The notes below the pieces were generated by a model that ran no database searches, was not told the DNA's origin, and saw nothing but the letters and a program-made list of their open reading frames with translations. This document shows, piece after piece, positions 56,300-64,000 of a DNA stretch of 64,000 bases. The stretch lies in the NCBI RefSeq assembly GCF_010669285.1, contig NZ_CP048711.1, positions 4,464,001 to 4,528,000 of the forward strand. Reading direction: 5' to 3'. Each line of letters begins with the position of its first letter. The stretch's first letter is position 1. This DNA comes from Kineobactrum salinum (GTDB lineage Bacteria; Pseudomonadota; Gammaproteobacteria; Pseudomonadales; Halieaceae). A program made the translations under genes and the position numbers.

Positions 56300-56860
56300 T
56301 TGAGCATCAATATCCCGAATACCCTGACTATCATGCGGATCCTGCTGATTCCGGTCCTGGTCGTGGTGTTTTACATGCCCTTCAGGCACCACCTGCTGGT
56401 GGCGGCGCTGATTTTCACTGTGGCCGCCGTGACCGACTGGCTGGACGGCTACCTGGCGCGACGCCTCGGGCAGATGACCAAGTTCGGCGCCTTTCTGGAC
56501 CCAGTGGCAGACAAGCTGATGGTCGCGGTGGCGCTGGTGCTGCTGGTGGAGCGGCATGACACCAAGCTGCTCACATTGGCGGCCTGCGTTATTATCGGCC
56601 GCGAAATCGTCGTATCCGCGCTGCGGGAATGGATGGCGGAACTGGGGCAGCGCACCTCGGTGGCGGTGTCCTATATTGGCAAGGTGAAGACGGCGTTCCA
56701 GATGATTGCCATCATCGGCCTGCTGGCGATTGACCCGGTGCGCGGTGACAGCTGGCTGCTGGCCGCCAGCTACCTGATGCTGTACCTGTCGGCGGTATTG
56801 ACGCTGTGGTCGATGATCATCTATCTACGCGCTGCCGCCGAGGTGATGAAAGGCCGCTAA
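56300..56860 (+). CDS. pgsA: CDP-diacylglycerol-glycerol-3-phosphate 3-phosphatidyltransferase
   Basis: The 186-residue membrane enzyme makes phosphatidylglycerol phosphate. It starts TTG (SINIPNTLTIMRILLIPVLV) and has the CDP-alcohol phosphotransferase motif DWLDGYLARRLGQMTKFGAF, then LDPVADKLMVA, with the conserved Asp residues in place. The uvrC-pgsA pair is conserved in gammaproteobacteria. In Pseudomonas tRNA genes follow pgsA; here tRNA-Cys is about 5.9 kb further on. Confidence 0.97.
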   Translation: MSINIPNTLTIMRILLIPVLVVVFYMPFRHHLLVAALIFTVAAVTDWLDGYLARRLGQMTKFGAFLDPVADKLMVAVALVLLVERHDTKLLTLAACVIIGREIVVSALREWMAELGQRTSVAVSYIGKVKTAFQMIAIIGLLAIDPVRGDSWLLAASYLMLYLSAVLTLWSMIIYLRAAAEVMKGR

Positions 56861-56924
56861 AAAGGCCGGCAAATCGCACAAACTCGCAGTGAAATAACCG
56901 CTCCGCCATCCTGCCATAGTTCCT

Positions 56925-56943
56925 GGCCGGGCGAGTCCCGGCC
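56925..56943 (+). terminator. Possible terminator hairpin after pgsA
   Basis: GGCCGGG (56925-56931) and CCCGGCC (56937-56943) form a 7-bp GC stem with a 5-base loop, 65 bases after pgsA. There is no T-run. The rest of the gap to 57106 shows nothing recognisable. Confidence 0.3.
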
Positions 56944-57106
56944 GATATTGCTGCCCGTTAGCCATGACAAAACGGCAATCTGCGACTACCTTGAATGAGT
57001 AACTGGCTGAACCCGTCGAGAAGCGGTGCATGCATCGGGGGGCATCCCTGATCGTCAGAGTGCAAGGCATGCCCGGATGCCAGGAAACTCACAAGGAGAC
57101 AGGATT

Positions 57107-58515
57107 ATGACCAGGCCCACAAATTTCATTGGCCTGCCCATGTTCGGGGCAGGTGTTCTTGCTGTTTATCTCATGGCCGGAATGGACGTGGCCAACAGCC
57201 AGGACGAGCTGAGCGGGGGTAGTTACGCGCCGGTGGTCGACGAGGATTTCCAGCAGGTTTTCGACAGTGACCGCGACGAGAAAGATGAGGTAATGGAGCG
57301 TCAACAGGGGGTACTGGAAACCCGCTACGACCTTTCCGACAAGCCTTCCCCGGTGATGATGTCCGGCGGCAGAAAGGCGGTTCAGGAAGGTGTTCGCGTT
57401 CGCCTGCCATCAGGGGTGAGCTGGGACGAACTCAACGACATGACACCGGAGCAAATCCGCAAGCAGGACCTCTTTCCCAAGGGTTTTATGCCGCTGCCCC
57501 ACGCCAAGCACCCGACCGGTGGGATGGTGTTTCCACAGCAGCAGATAGACGCCATCGCCGAGGCCGAAGACAGGGATCTGGAGCGCTTCGATGTCGCCTT
57601 TGATCTGCCGGAACATTTGACACCGGAATTTCCTCCGCCGCTGTTTCTGACCAATCGCCCCGATCTGGGCGATGTCACCGGGGCGAAGTACTGACGATCA
57701 AGAATTTTTATGAAATATTTGAGGGCAAGCTGACACCGGTCCAGATCGACGGCATGCGCCTGCTGCTGACCCCGTTCCCGCAGCAGCAGTTCAACGCCAC
57801 GCACGACCGCAAAGTCCGGGAACCGAGTCTCGGGGTCACCTGTCTCGATTGCCACGTCAACGGCCACACCAACGCGGCTTTTCATCTCAATCCCGATACA
57901 CGTCCCACCGCGGCCCGTCTGCGTATCGAGACAGTGAGTCTGCGCGGGATGTTCAATCAGCAGATTCATGGCTCCAAGCGGTCGCTGCGGTCCGTGGAAG
58001 ACTTCACCGAGTTCGAGCAGCGCACAGCCTACTTCGACGGCGATCACGTGACTGCGGCCAAGAAAGGCGTGAATGTGCTCGATCGTGGAAGCCAGGTGGC
58101 AGCCATGGCCCAGATGCAAAACATGATCGACTTTCCGCCGGCACCAAAATTGATGCCCAACGGTGATCTGGATCCCGCCAAGGCCACCGAGCAGGAACTT
58201 CGGGGACAGGAGGTGTTCCGGGGCAAGGGCCAGTGCGCCACCTGCCATTCCGGCCCCTTCTTCATCGACCACCAGATGCACGACCTGAAAGCCGATCGCT
58301 TCTACGAGCCGCGCAATATCAACGGGCGCTACACCCAGCCGACAGGGCCGATCAAGACCTTCACCCTGCGCGGGATCAAGGATTCGCCGCCCTACATGCA
58401 CGACGGCCGGCTGCCCACCCTGGCCGACACCGTCGAGTTCTTCAATCTGGTATTGCAACTGGATCTTACGGCGGATGAGAAGGAAGCCCTGGTCGCCTAT
58501 ATGCTCGTTATCTGA
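57107..58515 (+). CDS. Periplasmic dihaem c-type cytochrome, peroxidase/MauG-like (frameshifted in this sequence)
   Basis: Restored length is 469 residues. ATG 57107, behind AAGGAG, starts a signal peptide (FIGLPMFGAGVLAVYLMAG). The N-terminal half (to about 190) is acidic and lacks haem motifs. The second half has two haem sites, GVTCLDCHVNGHT and GQCATCHSGPFF, and a C-terminal segment typical of dihaem cytochrome c peroxidase relatives (FTLRGIKDSPPYMHDGRLPT, DTVEFFNLVL). The frame breaks at the four-G run 57680-57683; one more G gives GDVTG-GEVLTIKNFYEIF. Many homologues are labelled only as cytochrome or cytochrome B6. The reaction is unknown. It may be co-transcribed with the trehalose genes, whose start is 8 bases after its stop. 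Confidence 0.82.
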
Positions 58516-58523
58516 TTTGGCAG

Positions 58524-60146
58524 ATGCCTGCAACGTTGACTGATCATGCCCGGCTCCCGCTGGAGCCGGCAAAAATTGACGCGGTAATATTTGATCTTGA
58601 CGGTGTGATTACCGACACCCGTTGCGCCCATCAAGCCGCATGGAAGCGGCTCTTTAATGAATACCTCAAAGAACGGGGAAAGTCCGTGCGATCCGGTTAT
58701 ACGCCATTCAGTGATGCTGATTACAGCGAATATCTGGATGGCAAGCCGCGCTACGATGGTGTGCGCGATTTTCTGGCTTCCAGAGACATCCGGCTGCCCT
58801 GGGGTGATCCGGCCGACCTACCGGGCGAGCAAACGGTATGCGGCCTGGGCAACCGCAAGAACCGGTACTTCAACGAATGGCTTGCAAACAATCGGGTGCA
58901 TGTGTTTCCCGATGCACTTTGCGTGCTGCAAAGCCTCAACAGGGCCGGTTTCCGCACGGCAATCATTTCGGCAAGCAAGAATTGTGAAGCTGTGCTTGCC
59001 AATGCGCAGATCAGGGATTTGTTCGGGGTGAAAGTGGACGGCCAGGATATGGCCGATCTGGGCCTCCCGGGAAAGCCGGACCCCGCGATCTTCTTGCAGG
59101 CCGCTGAGCGACTTGGCGTCCAGCCGGAGCGCGCAGCCGTGGTAGAGGATGCGCTCGCCGGCGTGCAGGCCGCTGCCGATGGCGGCTTTGCCCTGGTAAT
59201 CGGCGTCAACCGGGGCGAGCCAGCCCACGGGGATGCGCTGCGCAACAGTGGGGCAGATATCGTCACAACTACATTGAGCAGCCTGTTGCCTGAGCAGGAT
59301 CAGGGTACTGCTGGCGTGCCTGTTGACGCGTTGCCGTCGTTCTGGTCAGCGCGGGACCAGATCAGCGAGCGGCTTCGCGACAGACATCTCGCCCTTTTTC
59401 TGGACTACGACGGCACCCTGACCCCGATCGTTGAAGACTATCGAAAAGCCAGGCTGAACGCCGCCACACGCGCCATTGTTGGCGAACTTGCCCGCAGCTG
59501 CGCCGTGGCGATCATCAGTGGGCGCGACCTTGAGGATGTCCGCGCCCTGGTCGACCTGGACCAGGTATTCTATGCCGGGAGCCATGGCTTCGATATCGCG
59601 GGGCCACGTGGCTGGCGCGAGCAGCTTCAGCAGGGGGTTGAGTTCCTCCCCGATCTGGACGCGGCTGAAACGGCCTTGACCGACGACCTCGGCAATATCA
59701 ACGGAGCACGTGTTGAGCGGAAAAAATTCTCTATCGCCGTGCATTACCGCCAGGTGGCGGAGGGTGATGTGCCAGCGGTGGAGCAGCTTGTAAGCAGGGT
59801 GCTTGCTGGCTTTCCCCGGCTGCGCGCATCCTCCGGCAAAAAGGTATTCGACCTGAAGCCCCGCACCGACTGGAACAAGGGCCAGGCCCTGTTGTGGCTG
59901 CTGGAAAGATACCAGCTCAATGGGTCTGAGGTACTGCCGGTCTATGTGGGGGACGATACCACGGATGAGGATGCCTTCCATGTACTGAGGCAACGCCAGG
60001 ACAGTGGCGAGGACGGCATCGCAATCCTCGTGCGCGACGACAGCAGGCGGCGGAGCCTGGCTAATTACACGCTCGAAAATACCGACGATGTCACGGATTT
60101 CCTGAAGTGGCTGGCCGCGAGTATCACAGCAGGGGGCACCGCGTGA
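58524..60146 (+). CDS. otsB: Bifunctional beta-phosphoglucomutase / trehalose-6-phosphate phosphatase
   Basis: The 540-residue protein has two HAD-type domains. Residues about 15-250 form a beta-phosphoglucomutase-like unit: AVIFDLDGVITDTRCAHQAA (DxD), TAIISASKNCEAVLANA and KPDPAIFLQAAERLGV with VVEDALAGVQAA. It would turn beta-glucose-1-phosphate into glucose-6-phosphate. Residues about 275-535 form OtsB: LFLDYDGTLTPIVEDYRKA, AIISGRDLEDVRAL, SSGKKVFDLKPRTDWNKGQAL and YVGDDTTDEDAF. It would dephosphorylate trehalose-6-phosphate. The next gene, overlapping by 4 bases (GTGA), encodes a GH65 phosphorylase. The same three domains in the same order form one polypeptide in Mycobacterium OtsB1 (from memory). 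No otsA is seen nearby. Confidence 0.9.
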   Translation: MPATLTDHARLPLEPAKIDAVIFDLDGVITDTRCAHQAAWKRLFNEYLKERGKSVRSGYTPFSDADYSEYLDGKPRYDGVRDFLASRDIRLPWGDPADLPGEQTVCGLGNRKNRYFNEWLANNRVHVFPDALCVLQSLNRAGFRTAIISASKNCEAVLANAQIRDLFGVKVDGQDMADLGLPGKPDPAIFLQAAERLGVQPERAAVVEDALAGVQAAADGGFALVIGVNRGEPAHGDALRNSGADIVTTTLSSLLPEQDQGTAGVPVDALPSFWSARDQISERLRDRHLALFLDYDGTLTPIVEDYRKARLNAATRAIVGELARSCAVAIISGRDLEDVRALVDLDQVFYAGSHGFDIAGPRGWREQLQQGVEFLPDLDAAETALTDDLGNINGARVERKKFSIAVHYRQVAEGDVPAVEQLVSRVLAGFPRLRASSGKKVFDLKPRTDWNKGQALLWLLERYQLNGSEVLPVYVGDDTTDEDAFHVLRQRQDSGEDGIAILVRDDSRRRSLANYTLENTDDVTDFLKWLAASITAGGTA

Positions 60147-62566
60147 AGGAAAGGGAGTGGTTGTTCGAATATCGGGGATACCAACCGGATCATGAAGGGC
60201 TGCGCGAAACCCTGTGTGCCCTTGGCAATGGCTATATCTGTACCCGCGCAGCGGCGCCCGATGTTAAAGCCGATGCAATCCACTATCCGGGGTGCTACCT
60301 CGCCGGTGGGTATAACCGGCTGTGTACCGAGGTCGAAGGGCGCGAGATCGAGAGTGAGGATCTTGTCAATCTGCCCAACTGGACGATGCTGATGATCCGC
60401 ATCGACAACGGGCCCTGGCTGGCTCCCGAGCAAGTGGATTTTACCGATTATCGCCAGGCACTTGATCTTCGTCGCGGTGTATTGACCCGCACTCTCCGCT
60501 TCCGTGACGACCAGGAACGTATCATCAGCATCGAGGAGCGGCGGTTCGTGAGCATGGCGGAGCAGCACCTTGCCGGGCTGGAATGGACAATTGTCGCGCA
60601 AGACTGGTCGGGGCGACTTGCCGTGCGTACGGGCCTTGATGGAGCCATCAGCAACAGCGGGGTGGCGCGCTATCGGAGCCTGAACGGGCACCACCTCGAG
60701 CCGCTGGGGGCCGGGACGCTGGACGATGAGACGCTGTGGCTCCGAAGCCGGATGGTACAGTCGCGGACCGAGATCGCCCAGGCCGCGCGGACCTGTTTTT
60801 TTTACAATGACGACGCTGTTCGGCCTGAACGCGAAACAGAGGTGGGCAGTGATCGGGTCAGTCAGGACATCGTTCTCGATGTGGCGGCGGGAGATACGGT
60901 CCGGGTGGAGAAAGTGGCCGCACTGTACAATTCGCGTGACCGTGGCATCTCCGAGCCATCGCTCGCTGTGCAGGAGGAAATCAGTGGAGCGGGCGATTTC
61001 AACACGCTTCTTGCCGCTCATGAGCTGGCCTGGAAACACCTCTGGGAATTGTTCGACCTGGAGGTCGACAGCGAAGCCGGGGGTGATTTGCCGCTGAAAC
61101 TGCGCCTGCACATTTTTCATCTGCTGCAGACCGTAACCTGCCACAGCACTGACCTCGATGTGGGAGTGCCGCCGCGAGGATGGCATGGAGAAGCCTACCG
61201 CGCCCATATCATGTGGGATGAACTGTTCATATTCCCGCTTCTCGTGGCGCGTTCTCCGGCCTGGTGCCGTGCACTTCTGATGTACCGCTATCGCAGATTG
61301 CCCGCGGCGAGAAAATTGGCTCGCAAAGCCGGCTATCGCGGCGCCATGTTTCCGTGGCAAAGCGGCAGCAGTGGCCGCGAAGAAAGCCAGGTGCTGCACC
61401 TCAACCCAAACTCGGGCCGCTGGCTTCCGGACAACAGCAATCGCCAGCGTCATATCGGCTCCGCTATCATTTACAACCTCTGGCATTACTACGAGATGAC
61501 CGGCGATCAGAAGTTCATGCAGGAGTACGGCGCCGAACTACTGTTTGAGATCGCCCGCTTCTGGGCCAGTATTGCAACGTGGAACGCGCAGCGCAGCCGC
61601 TATGACATTTGCCGGGTAATGGGGCCAGATGAGTACCACACCGCCTACCCGGGCGCCGACCCGTCGACAGAGGGAGGGCTGGATAACAACGCCTATACCA
61701 ATGTGATGGCGGCGTGGGTGCTGAATCGCGCCTGTCAGATGCTGGGTATCCTGCCTCAGGATCGGCTGCGCCAACTTCGTGAGAAGCTGCAGCTTGGCGA
61801 CCAGGAGACCGAGCGCTGGCATGATGTGAGCCGCAAGTTGTTCGTTCCCTTCGATGCGGATGGCATCATCAGCCAGTTCGAAGGTTATGACAAACTACAG
61901 GAGTTTGACTGGGAGGCCGCCCGCGAACAACACGGTGATATTCACAGGCTGGACCGGATTCTTGAAGCTGAAGGTGATGATCCGAATCGTTACAAGGTTT
62001 CAAAACAGGCCGACGTGCTGATGTTGTTCTACCTGTTCACGGCCCGGGAGCTGGAGCACATTTTTGAACAACTGGGTTACCCCTTTGATTCGCATACCAT
62101 ACCGAAAAATGTCGAGTACTATCTTCACAGAACCTCTCACGGCTCTACCCTTAGCTGGGTTGTACACTCGTGGGTACTGGCGCGCACAGACCGGCAGCAT
62201 TCATGGCAATTGTTTCTAAGTGCCCTGGACGCTGACGTCGCTGATATCCAGGGCGGAACGACACCTGAAGGCATCCACCTGGGGGCAATGGCCGGTACTG
62301 TGGACCTGATTCAGCGCTGCTATCTGGGTTTTGACGCCCATGGCAATGTGCTGCATTTCAATCCGGCCTTGCCGGATGAGCTCCATGGCCTGAAAACCAG
62401 CCTGTGGTACCGCAACCAGAGACTGGATATCGAGTTGACGAAGGAGCTGTTGCGGGTCAGCAGCAGGCAGCTCACGGCACACCCGATTACCATAGCCTAC
62501 CGGGGCCTGTTTCATACTGTCAGCCCTGGCTCGCGGCACGAATTCCGCTTGCTCAGACCACAGTGA
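60143..62566 (+). CDS. Glycoside hydrolase family 65 protein, probable trehalose (or kojibiose-type) phosphorylase
   Basis: The 807-residue protein has the GH65 layout: an N-terminal beta-sandwich (LFEYRGYQPDHEGLRETLCA, LGNGYICTRAA), an (alpha/alpha)6 barrel with the general acid Glu-497 in VMGPDEYHTAYPG, and the phosphate-binding HGSTLSWVVHSWVLAR. Inverting GH65 phosphorylases split trehalose with phosphate into glucose and beta-glucose-1-phosphate. The beta-phosphoglucomutase domain fused to OtsB in the preceding gene is the exact downstream enzyme, which supports trehalose as substrate. It starts GTG 60143 within the otsB stop. Alternatives are maltose, kojibiose or nigerose phosphorylase. 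The gene body looks less GC-rich than the housekeeping genes around it. Confidence 0.88.
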   Translation: MKEREWLFEYRGYQPDHEGLRETLCALGNGYICTRAAAPDVKADAIHYPGCYLAGGYNRLCTEVEGREIESEDLVNLPNWTMLMIRIDNGPWLAPEQVDFTDYRQALDLRRGVLTRTLRFRDDQERIISIEERRFVSMAEQHLAGLEWTIVAQDWSGRLAVRTGLDGAISNSGVARYRSLNGHHLEPLGAGTLDDETLWLRSRMVQSRTEIAQAARTCFFYNDDAVRPERETEVGSDRVSQDIVLDVAAGDTVRVEKVAALYNSRDRGISEPSLAVQEEISGAGDFNTLLAAHELAWKHLWELFDLEVDSEAGGDLPLKLRLHIFHLLQTVTCHSTDLDVGVPPRGWHGEAYRAHIMWDELFIFPLLVARSPAWCRALLMYRYRRLPAARKLARKAGYRGAMFPWQSGSSGREESQVLHLNPNSGRWLPDNSNRQRHIGSAIIYNLWHYYEMTGDQKFMQEYGAELLFEIARFWASIATWNAQRSRYDICRVMGPDEYHTAYPGADPSTEGGLDNNAYTNVMAAWVLNRACQMLGILPQDRLRQLREKLQLGDQETERWHDVSRKLFVPFDADGIISQFEGYDKLQEFDWEAAREQHGDIHRLDRILEAEGDDPNRYKVSKQADVLMLFYLFTARELEHIFEQLGYPFDSHTIPKNVEYYLHRTSHGSTLSWVVHSWVLARTDRQHSWQLFLSALDADVADIQGGTTPEGIHLGAMAGTVDLIQRCYLGFDAHGNVLHFNPALPDELHGLKTSLWYRNQRLDIELTKELLRVSSRQLTAHPITIAYRGLFHTVSPGSRHEFRLLRPQ

Positions 62567-62660
62567 CCGACCCGGGGCCGGGCGCCCGGATTGCGCCGTA
62601 CGCCAGTATTGCCAGCCGCCGAGAATAAGTCCATAATGGCGACCTTCCTGTAGCGAGGGT

Positions 62661-62694
62661 CAGCTAAAACTCTTTTTAATCAAAGAGTTAGCTG
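62661..62694 (+). terminator. Hairpin after the trehalose operon
   Basis: AACTCTTT (62668-62675) pairs with AAAGAGTT (62682-62689), extended by CAGCT (62661-62665) and AGCTG (62690-62694) with a two-A bulge. The loop is TTAATC. It lies 95 bases after the GH65 stop and before tRNA-Cys. The stem is AT-rich and no T-run follows, so termination is only possible. Confidence 0.45.
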
Positions 62695-62748
62695 TTGGGC
62701 TTTGGTCCATTGCCCCGCTCCAGCGTCAACATCGTTATACCCAATACA

Positions 62749-62822
62749 GGCTCGGTGGCAGAGTGGTCATGCAGCGGATTGCAAATCCGTCAACGCCGGT
62801 TCGATTCCGACCCGAGCCTCCA
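62749..62822 (+). tRNA. tRNA-Cys (anticodon GCA)
   Basis: The acceptor GGCTCGG pairs with CCGAGCC (62812-62818). The anticodon stem GCGGA/TCCGT surrounds loop TTGCAAA with anticodon GCA. The T arm CCGGT-TCGATTC-CG region is standard. The discriminator is T and CCA is encoded (62820-62822). An insertion-sequence remnant starts about 300 bases downstream, so this end of the tRNA may mark an integration boundary. Confidence 0.96.
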
Positions 62823-63123
62823 ACTCCTTATTGAATAGCATAATTCGGCCTCACGCCGGAGCATTGCTATGCCTGAAAAGCCCCGTAAACACTGGCTTTT
62901 GGGTGTTTTGCCTGTTCGACCAAAAAAAGACCCGGAACGCCCAGGCGACGCAGAGCGCGATTGACCAGCATCGACGCGCAGACCTCCAGCGGCCGGCGCA
63001 GATGTCCAAGTCGACCCCTAGCCGGCATATCTCACCAGTGAAACTGAAATAGGCCTCTATCTGGTGCACTGGTGCATAAAGTAAGAGCCGGCAAGCACTT
63101 ACACTGCACGAGAGGAAGAGACC
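62823..63123. other. Gap between tRNA-Cys and the IS remnants
   Basis: This stretch has no clear gene. A 31-codon frame at 62869-62964 (MPEKPRKHWLLGVLPVRPKK) has no convincing ribosome site and matches nothing I know. The bases near 63060-63110 may be the degraded left end of the IS1380-type element. No direct repeat of the tRNA end is visible. Confidence 0.4.
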
Positions 63124-63536
63124 TATGGTTACAGAGTGTACTCCCCTTTCACGCATTAGGTCGTCGGGAAGTGGTAGGCCGTTTTGACGGCGGCCGCATC
63201 ACCTCAGAGGGTGGCGGCCTGTTGCTGCGCGAGGTCGATGTCCGCCTGAGTATGCTGCCCCGACTGGTCGCCTACTTCACCGATCACCGCAATCCCAACG
63301 GTGTCGAGCACAGCGAGTCGCGCAACGGGGGTATGGGCTTGGCGCTCGGTTACGAGGATATTGATGATCACGACCCGCTGCGCGCGGACAGCCTGCTGGC
63401 GGCACTGGTCAGCAAGCGGGATATGACGGGGGAGTACCGGGAACGGGTCCGCGACCAAGGTTACCCCTTGGTCGTGTCGAGTACGCTCAACCGCCTCGAA
63501 CTGGGTACTCCCGGCTTGGCGGCCGGGGTCGTGTAA
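63124..63536 (+). pseudogene. IS1380 family transposase, N-terminal remnant
   Basis: The reading frame carries an IS1380 transposase N-terminus: LPFHALGRREVVGRFDGGRI, TSEGGGLLLREVD, FTDHRNPNGVEH, LALGYEDIDDHDPLRADSLL and STLNRLELGTPGLAA. The presumed start ATG 63124 is in a different frame from this match, and the LVAQRVYG-like region before LALGYED is disturbed. After GLAA the sequence ends abruptly at the left end of an IS3-type element, so most of the roughly 450-residue protein is missing. It is a dead fragment. Confidence 0.82.
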
Positions 63537-64000
63537 TCCCCCCATTTTTAACCGCCTCTTTGAGTAGAGGGTTATGCTGCCTGTAGCAGCCGGGCCGGGG
63601 GTATCCCTCCTATAGCCGTATTGGGTCGCTCGTTATTGTATTCCCAGAGCCACTGTGTCGCTAATAGCTGGGCATGGGCAACGCTGCTGAACTCGTGCAG
63701 ATCCAGCCATTCATGTCGCGCGGTCCGGTTGAAACGCTCCACATAAGCATTCTGAGTTGGCTTGCCCGGCTGGATATAGATCAGCGTTATCCGGTTCTTG
63801 TTCGCCCACGCTACCAGCGACTGCGAGATATATTCCGGCCCATTGTCACAGCGAAGTGCCGCTGGCTTGCCACGCCATTCAATGATCTGTTCCAGTGCGC
63901 GAATCACGCGCGAAGCAGGTAACGACAAGTCTACTTCAATCCCCAGGCCTTCACGATTGTAATCGTCAATCACATTGAACGTGCGGAAGCTCTTGCCGCT
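63532..64000. mobile_element. IS3-family insertion sequence, one end, continuing past the window
   Basis: The proposed terminus TGTAATCCCCCCATTTTTAA (from 63532) begins exactly where the IS1380 match stops, and the IS3-type transposase 3' end lies 40 bases inside. The element therefore inserted into the IS1380 copy. The other end is outside the window, so target duplication cannot be tested here. Confidence 0.65.
63572..64000 (-). CDS. IS3 family transposase, integrase (OrfB) C-terminal part, cut by window edge
   Basis: The visible 142 codons cover the rve/DDE domain: [20 protein letters not shown] (the first catalytic Asp lies upstream or at the VIDDYN Asp), [18 protein letters not shown] (second Asp), and [18 protein letters not shown] (Glu), then the typical end [20 protein letters not shown]. 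The frame is open to the last base of the window, so the 5' part is missing. It resembles the IS1222-like subgroup. A partner OrfA and a -1 frameshift would be expected beyond the window. Confidence 0.9.
   Translation of the reverse strand, partial: SGKSFRTFNVIDDYNREGLGIEVDLSLPASRVIRALEQIIEWRGKPAALRCDNGPEYISQSLVAWANKNRITLIYIQPGKPTQNAYVERFNRTARHEWLDLHEFSSVAHAQLLATQWLWEYNNERPNTAIGGIPPARLLQAA

Noticed and set aside
62702-63052. A 116-codon frame running through tRNA-Cys
   Set aside because: Its middle is the translated tRNA gene, a common false gene call; no ribosome site or homology that I can see.
1-64000. CRISPR arrays, rRNA genes, prophage or toxin-antitoxin modules
   Set aside because: No regularly spaced direct repeats, rRNA sequence, phage structural genes or convincing toxin-antitoxin pairs were seen on either strand.

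Overview
The window looks like one chromosomal stretch of a GC-rich, marine-type gammaproteobacterium near the Pseudomonas / Cellvibrionales-Halieaceae grade. This rests on gene content (complete Na+-NQR, LolCDE, ExbBD-MsbA-LpxK-KdsB, DnaX-YbaB-RecR) and on a gene order that, from memory, follows the Pseudomonas aeruginosa PA2977-PA3011 block in reverse: topA, two small conserved genes, lexA, the methylthio-nucleoside phosphorylase, csiV, mfd, an extended GAPDH, nqrA-F, lolCDE, a DUF2062 gene, comEC, exbBD, lpxK, kdsB, ptpA, murB, then uvrC and pgsA. Genus and species cannot be fixed from the sequence alone.

Layout. 0-5 kb: the 3' part of a PQQ quinohaemoprotein dehydrogenase, tRNA-Arg(TCT), then a small envelope/stress group (CsbD, two DUF4398 lipoproteins of which one carries OmpA, a BON lipoprotein) and a SlyD-type FKBP. 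5-10 kb (minus): an RND efflux operon (adaptor, pump, TetR) behind a dyad-rich promoter. 10-19 kb: SRP RNA, dnaX with a full E. coli-like -1 frameshift signal, ybaB, recR, rnd, ycgL, ycgN, and a VWA / MoxR / CoxE-type group. 19-26 kb: a 2'-O-methyltransferase, a glutaredoxin-like protein, UspA, topA with its two partner genes, and lexA under two SOS boxes. 26-34 kb: MscS channel, mtnP, csiV, mfd, GAPDH. 34-42 kb: nqrABCDEF-apbE-nqrM. 42-45 kb: lolCDE, whose first start codon lies inside a perfect 18-bp hairpin, then a MITE-like inverted-repeat element. 45-57 kb: DUF2062, comEC and an eight-gene run of overlapping genes (exbB to uvrC) followed by pgsA. 57-63 kb: a dihaem cytochrome and a trehalose module made of a beta-PGM/OtsB fusion and a GH65 phosphorylase. 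63-64 kb: tRNA-Cys, then an IS1380 remnant cut by an IS3-type element that runs off the window.

How the genes work together. Three themes dominate. (1) Envelope building: lipid A and KDO (lpxK, kdsB, msbA), peptidoglycan (murB), phospholipid (pgsA), lipoprotein export (lolCDE), ExbBD energisation. (2) DNA maintenance: dnaX, recR, topA, lexA, mfd, uvrC, comEC. (3) Sodium-based respiration with its flavinylation and maturation factors (nqr, apbE, nqrM). The trehalose module can make trehalose from trehalose-6-phosphate and return it to glycolysis as glucose plus glucose-6-phosphate.

Data-quality warning. Seven genes (RND pump, ycgL, mtnP, csiV, mfd, comEC, the cytochrome) are broken or mis-started at nine places, each explained by one missing base in a G or C run, eight of them runs of exactly four. 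This points to homopolymer under-calling in the assembly rather than gene decay. These genes are annotated over their full restored spans.
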